A stretch of DNA of 8,019 nucleotides, taken from NCBI GenBank assembly GCA_021821235.1, contig JAKACS010000124.1, positions 1-8,019 of the forward strand, given 5' to 3'. The notes beneath the pieces are model-generated. The model did not search any database and was not told where the DNA came from. It saw only the letters and a program-made list of their open reading frames with translations. Of the stretch, positions 5,666 to 8,019 are shown one piece after another (positions within the stretch are counted from its first letter, which is position 1; each line of letters starts with the position of its first letter). A program made the position numbers and the translations under genes. The stretch is from Bacillota bacterium. Lineage in GTDB: Bacteria; Bacillota; Bacilli; Bacillales_B; DSM-18226.

Positions 5666-5824
5666 ATGAATTTTAAAGTAAATCGAATTAATCCAAATCA
5701 AACACAAGTTTTTTTCGATGATGGAAGGTTTGAAACATTGACAGACGAAGAACTCGAGGAACTTATGCATTATATGGGATTGGGTGAAGTGAATGAGGGG
5801 ACTGATATGAACCTCATTGATTAA
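5666..5824 (+). CDS. Small acidic protein, 52 aa, function unknown
   Basis: This short gene begins MNFKVNRINPNQTQVFFDDG and continues RFETLTDEELEELMHYMGLG, ending DMNLID. It is acidic, with a probable N-terminal beta hairpin and one amphipathic helix; no Cys, membrane segment or signal peptide is present. AAAGGGG lies 7 bases before the ATG and a strong terminator begins 9 bases after the stop, so it is framed as an independent unit. The ribosome binding site is contained in the hairpin just upstream, suggesting translational control. It lies 130 bases after the SDR gene, with no terminator seen between them, so read-through is possible. I do not recognise the family. The start, terminator and protein-like composition make coding likely. 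Confidence 0.72.
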   Translation: MNFKVNRINPNQTQVFFDDGRFETLTDEELEELMHYMGLGEVNEGTDMNLID

Positions 5825-5833
5825 AATCAGTAG

Positions 5834-5865
5834 AAAAAGACTAAATCGATTGATTTAGTCTTTTT
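5834..5865. terminator. Bidirectional Rho-independent terminator
   Basis: A perfect 14-bp stem, AAAAAGACTAAATC (5834-5847) with GATTTAGTCTTTTT (5852-5865), closes on a GATT loop. It has T-runs on both strands and lies between the convergent 52 aa gene (ends 5824) and the acetyltransferase (ends 5875). Confidence 0.92.
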
Positions 5866-5874
5866 GCGTATTCT

Positions 5875-6435
5875 TCATGCCTCTAATCGATCGCTTTCGA
5901 TTGGCTGATGGGATGCAGTCCGCATAACATGGAGTGTGTATTGGTCTTTTGAAATTTCGTACAAATCATACACATTTCCTTTTGCATTTAGCTGTTCATA
6001 AATTGACTTTCTTGTCTCATTGACTTTGACTACAAAAGGAAGTTTTTCAGCAGCTTTAATCGAGCGGATATTTTCTTTTTTGATCCGCATAAAGATGGTT
6101 TCAATCCCCAACTCAAAAAACAGTTCATTGAAAAACACCTCTTTTGCTGCGCTGTTATAACCTTTGCCATGATAGGGCTTACCGAGCCACGTTCCTAAAA
6201 AGCCAGCATGATTTTCAATATCGTATAAATTGATTGTTCCGATCGGCGTTCCCCATTCATCTAAAATCGTTCGTGAAATTAACTCGCCGCGCTCTTCCGC
6301 TTCCATTGTTTGCTTTGTCATAAATAAAAATTCTTCATACGAAGCTGCCTTATGACGCACAAAAGGGAAGACATCCGGATGCGTAATGAGTTCATATAAA
6401 ATGTGACAATCTTGCAAATCACGTTTTTTCAGCAC
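5875..6435 (-). CDS. GNAT-family N-acetyltransferase (186 aa)
   Basis: This is an acetyl-CoA-dependent acetyltransferase of the RimJ/RimL-like (Acetyltransf_3) group. Visible features are a beta-strand block with GTPIGTINLYDI (62-73), then GTWLGKPYHGKGYNSAAKEV (81-100), which contains the acetyl-CoA pyrophosphate loop (HGKGYN in the R/Q-x-x-G-x-G/A pattern), and the motif-B helix KENIRSIKAAEKLPF (120-134), where LPF replaces the usual LGF. The acceptor (protein N-terminus, antibiotic or small amine) cannot be told. GTG 6435 is the start: GGAGGG stands 6 bases upstream and the protein begins at the family's usual length. The open frame back to 6543 would read through the structured leader and is not coding. 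The gene is 283 bases downstream of the amidohydrolase, so it probably has its own promoter. Confidence 0.88.
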   Translation of the reverse strand: MLKKRDLQDCHILYELITHPDVFPFVRHKAASYEEFLFMTKQTMEAEERGELISRTILDEWGTPIGTINLYDIENHAGFLGTWLGKPYHGKGYNSAAKEVFFNELFFELGIETIFMRIKKENIRSIKAAEKLPFVVKVNETRKSIYEQLNAKGNVYDLYEISKDQYTLHVMRTASHQPIESDRLEA

Positions 6436-6718
6436 GATAATCCCTCCGATAAAGGGCATTCTGCCGCATACTAAAGAAGCAGCCCACCCTCGAAATTTTT
6501 TGTAAAGTATCCTAAAAAATTTCGGGGTGGGAATCGAACCCACTAGAACCAGTTCCCTGGTGGCGCACCATTTGCCTTCCCTATATGATTTTTTGTCGGT
6601 AGTGTCGAAACAGTAATCCTCCTAAGGCTAACTAAAAGAATCATACAAGAAAAACAATGAAAAAGATAGAGATTTTCGTTTAATTTTTTGTAAATATTAT
6701 TGTAAATTTTTATCAATA
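6436..6718 (-). other. 283-base intergenic region between amidohydrolase and acetyltransferase
   Basis: The distal part (6600-6718) is very AT-rich and would be a natural place for a promoter; TATGAT (6645-6640) is a possible -10, but it has no good -35 at the right spacing. An AGGAGG (6623-6618) has no conventional start codon at a workable distance. The proximal part (6483-6570) is the structured segment described separately. The last bases before GTG 6435 hold the GGAGGG ribosome binding site (6447-6442). No clear terminator for the amidohydrolase gene was found. Confidence 0.5.
6483..6570 (-). ncRNA. Structured leader ahead of the acetyltransferase; T-arm-like motif and competing hairpins
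   Basis: Three dense inverted repeats lie here, read on the minus strand. TGGTG/CACCA around CGC (6570-6566/6562-6558) overlaps ACCAG-GGAA-CTGGT (6561-6548). Next, GTGGG-TTCGATT-CCCAC (6543-6527) has the exact 5-bp stem and 7-base TTCGANY loop of a tRNA T-arm. The CCCAC arm is shared with a long stem pairing 6531-6514 with 6501-6483 (18 bp, one bulge, 12-base loop). There is no matching anticodon or acceptor stem and no CCA, so it is not a tRNA. It may be a cis-regulatory leader, a small RNA or a mobile-element remnant. I cannot assign it to a known RNA class. Confidence 0.45.
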
Positions 6719-7846
6719 TTATGTTTGTGAAAAAACAATTTCGCCGCCAATCATCGTCCAAATCGGCTTGGCTAAATAATGAAATGGATGGTGGCTCCAT
6801 AACACCAAATCGGCATCTTTTCCAGCTTCAATACTGCCGAGTTTTTGGTCAATTTTTAAGTTTCTCGCCGGAAGAATCGTAATTCCCTCCAATGCTTTTT
6901 GTTCAGATAGACCTTCACGGACAGCAATCCCCGCACAAATGTTTAAATATTGAATTGGGGTATACGGGTGGTCTGTTGTTATTGATACTTCCACACCCTT
7001 GCTTGATAACTCATGATACGTTTTCCACGTTTTATTTTTTAATTCAACTTTTGACCGGCGCGTGAACGTTGGTCCTACAGAAACTTTTAATCCACGTCCG
7101 GAAAGCTCATCAGCGATTAGATGACCTTCTGTACAATGTTCAATCCGCAAATCAAGATTAAACTCATCAGCAAACCTTGTAGCAGTGATAATATCATCCG
7201 CACGATGCGCGTGAATTCGAACAGGTATTTCCCTCTTTAGTGCCATTAAAATAGGTGTCATTCGCAAATCCTCCGGCTTATCGGTATGCATTGCATCGTA
7301 AAAGGCTTCACGCAGCATCCCCATAATCCCCATACGGGTAATTGAATCATTTTTGCCATTGCTGTGGATCCGCTTCGGGTTTTCCCCTAAAGCGATTTTC
7401 AGGCCGGCAATCTCACGGACAATCATTTTTTTAATATTTTTTCCGGCAGTTTTAATTACCGATGTTGTTCCGCCGATGACATTGGCGCTTCCTGGCATAA
7501 TGTGTACCGTTGTAATACCACTTTTGATTGCATCCGAAAATGCTGTATCAAATGGATAGACTCCATCGATCGCCCGGATATGCGGGGTCAGCGCTTCTGC
7601 TGTTTCATTTGCATCATTGCCCGCCCATCCTGTTCCTTCATCGTAAAGTCCAAGATGGGTATGGACATCAATAAACCCGGGAAGGAGGTAAAGTTCGCCG
7701 CAATCAATCATTTTCACATTCGTATCCGTTGCAATTTTCTCACCAATGTTTATGATTTTACCATTTTCAATTAAAACATCTGCACGTCGCAACGGTTCTG
7801 ATGTAATCGGATAAATGGTTGCATTTTTTAGTAATGTCTTTGTCAT
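6719..7846 (-). CDS. Amidohydrolase, imidazolonepropionase-like group (375 aa)
   Basis: This is a metal-dependent hydrolase of the amidohydrolase superfamily that cleaves an amide or related bond in an unknown small substrate; it looks cytoplasmic. It has the N-terminal small beta domain (1-55), then LPGFIDVHTHLG with the H-x-H metal pair (H62, H64). The conserved stretch MPGSANVIGGTTSVIK (117-132) is followed by K150 in GLKIALGENP, a candidate carbamylated Lys. HAHRA (212-216), EHCTEGH (236-242) and TTDHP with D292 complete the metal site. The C-terminus returns to the beta domain, LGSIEAGKDADLVLW (336-350). All expected ligands are present, so it should be active. AAGGAAAGG stands 6 bases before the ATG. 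Dipeptidase- or imidazolonepropionase-type activity is a family inference; the real substrate is open. Confidence 0.92.
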   Translation of the reverse strand: MTKTLLKNATIYPITSEPLRRADVLIENGKIINIGEKIATDTNVKMIDCGELYLLPGFIDVHTHLGLYDEGTGWAGNDANETAEALTPHIRAIDGVYPFDTAFSDAIKSGITTVHIMPGSANVIGGTTSVIKTAGKNIKKMIVREIAGLKIALGENPKRIHSNGKNDSITRMGIMGMLREAFYDAMHTDKPEDLRMTPILMALKREIPVRIHAHRADDIITATRFADEFNLDLRIEHCTEGHLIADELSGRGLKVSVGPTFTRRSKVELKNKTWKTYHELSSKGVEVSITTDHPYTPIQYLNICAGIAVREGLSEQKALEGITILPARNLKIDQKLGSIEAGKDADLVLWSHHPFHYLAKPIWTMIGGEIVFSQT

Positions 7847-7900
7847 AATCAGCCTTTCCTTACATTTAATTTTTATAATATCCTTATTTTACAAAAAAAG

Positions 7901-7913
7901 TTCCTTTAAGGAA
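7901..7913. repeat. 13-base palindrome upstream of the amidohydrolase gene
   Basis: TTCCTT-T-AAGGAA is a perfect dyad 55 bases upstream of the ATG at 7846. An AT-rich block holding TATTAT (7880-7875, minus strand) lies between it and the gene, where a -10 could be. It could be an operator, but the bases are simple enough to arise by chance in AT-rich DNA. The surrounding stretch 7847-8019 shows no gene that I can support on either strand. Confidence 0.3.
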
Positions 7914-8019
7914 AATAATGAAGACGAACAAATACCCAGTGGTTTTTTTGCAAATCATCAATATGTTCCCTCTTTATTCCAAGAGTCTATTATTCTTTTC
8001 GAATTTTAGATTCATTTTT

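Noticed and set aside
6436..6543. N-terminal extension of the acetyltransferase (MGSIPTPKFFRILYKKF...)
   Set aside because: It translates the long inverted repeat, while the GTG at 6435 has an ideal GGAGGG site and gives a normal GNAT length.
6524..6600. A tRNA gene on the minus strand
   Set aside because: Only the T-arm fits; no anticodon arm of 5 bp plus 7 bases precedes it, the acceptor partner is missing and there is no CCA.
6543..6644. 33-codon minus-strand frame with a protein-like tail (KANGAPPGNWF), containing an AGGAGG
   Set aside because: The ATG at 6644 has no ribosome binding site, the AGGAGG lies inside the frame without a start codon after it, and the tail is simply the translation of the hairpin-rich segment.
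7815..8009. Plus-strand frame of 64 codons at the right edge
   Set aside because: It starts antisense to the amidohydrolase N-terminus, has no ribosome binding site, and its composition is that of translated AT-rich intergenic DNA.

Overview
The window looks like chromosomal DNA from an endospore-forming member of the Bacillaceae. It has moderately low GC, Shine-Dalgarno sites of the AAGGAGGTGA type, several TTG/GTG starts, and a cluster of small proteins of the GerPA/GerPF spore-germination family beside small heat-shock (Hsp20) proteins. The species cannot be fixed from the sequence alone.

Left part (1-2660). The window opens inside the 3' end of an IS200/IS605-type element: the C-terminal RuvC/zinc-ribbon part of TnpB, followed by a structured right end that should form the omega RNA. 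Directly after the element comes an unrecognised 142-151 aa gene whose start region may have been changed by the insertion. Next are a secreted His/Cys-rich protein (1041-1865), a convergent small zinc-ribbon protein on the minus strand (start corrected to 2184), and a 96 aa unrecognised protein (2266-2556). Convergent gene pairs are separated by clear bidirectional terminators.

Central part (2666-4589). Five closely packed minus-strand genes run from 4589 down to 2666: two tandem 80 aa GerPA/GerPF-like proteins, two Hsp20/alpha-crystallin proteins, and a coiled-coil protein with a GerPC-like C-terminal segment. A sequence resembling a SigmaK promoter lies 31-57 bases upstream of the first gene, so this is probably a late mother-cell operon that contributes to coat structure or permeability. 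B. subtilis has a comparable association of an Hsp20 coat protein (CotP) with GerPF-like genes (ydgA/ydgB). The GerPC-like fifth gene makes this look like a reduced second gerP-type module.

Right part (4765-8019). A divergent short-chain dehydrogenase-like protein has Phe at both the catalytic Ser and Tyr positions. It is followed by a 52 aa ORF whose ribosome binding site is buried in a 16-bp hairpin. On the minus strand lie a GNAT acetyltransferase (start corrected to GTG 6435) with an unusually structured 283-base upstream region, and an amidohydrolase of the imidazolonepropionase-like group. The last 173 bases hold no gene that I can support.

The most interesting items are the five-gene spore cluster, the mutually exclusive hairpins with a T-arm-like motif ahead of the acetyltransferase, and the occluded ribosome binding site of the 52 aa gene.
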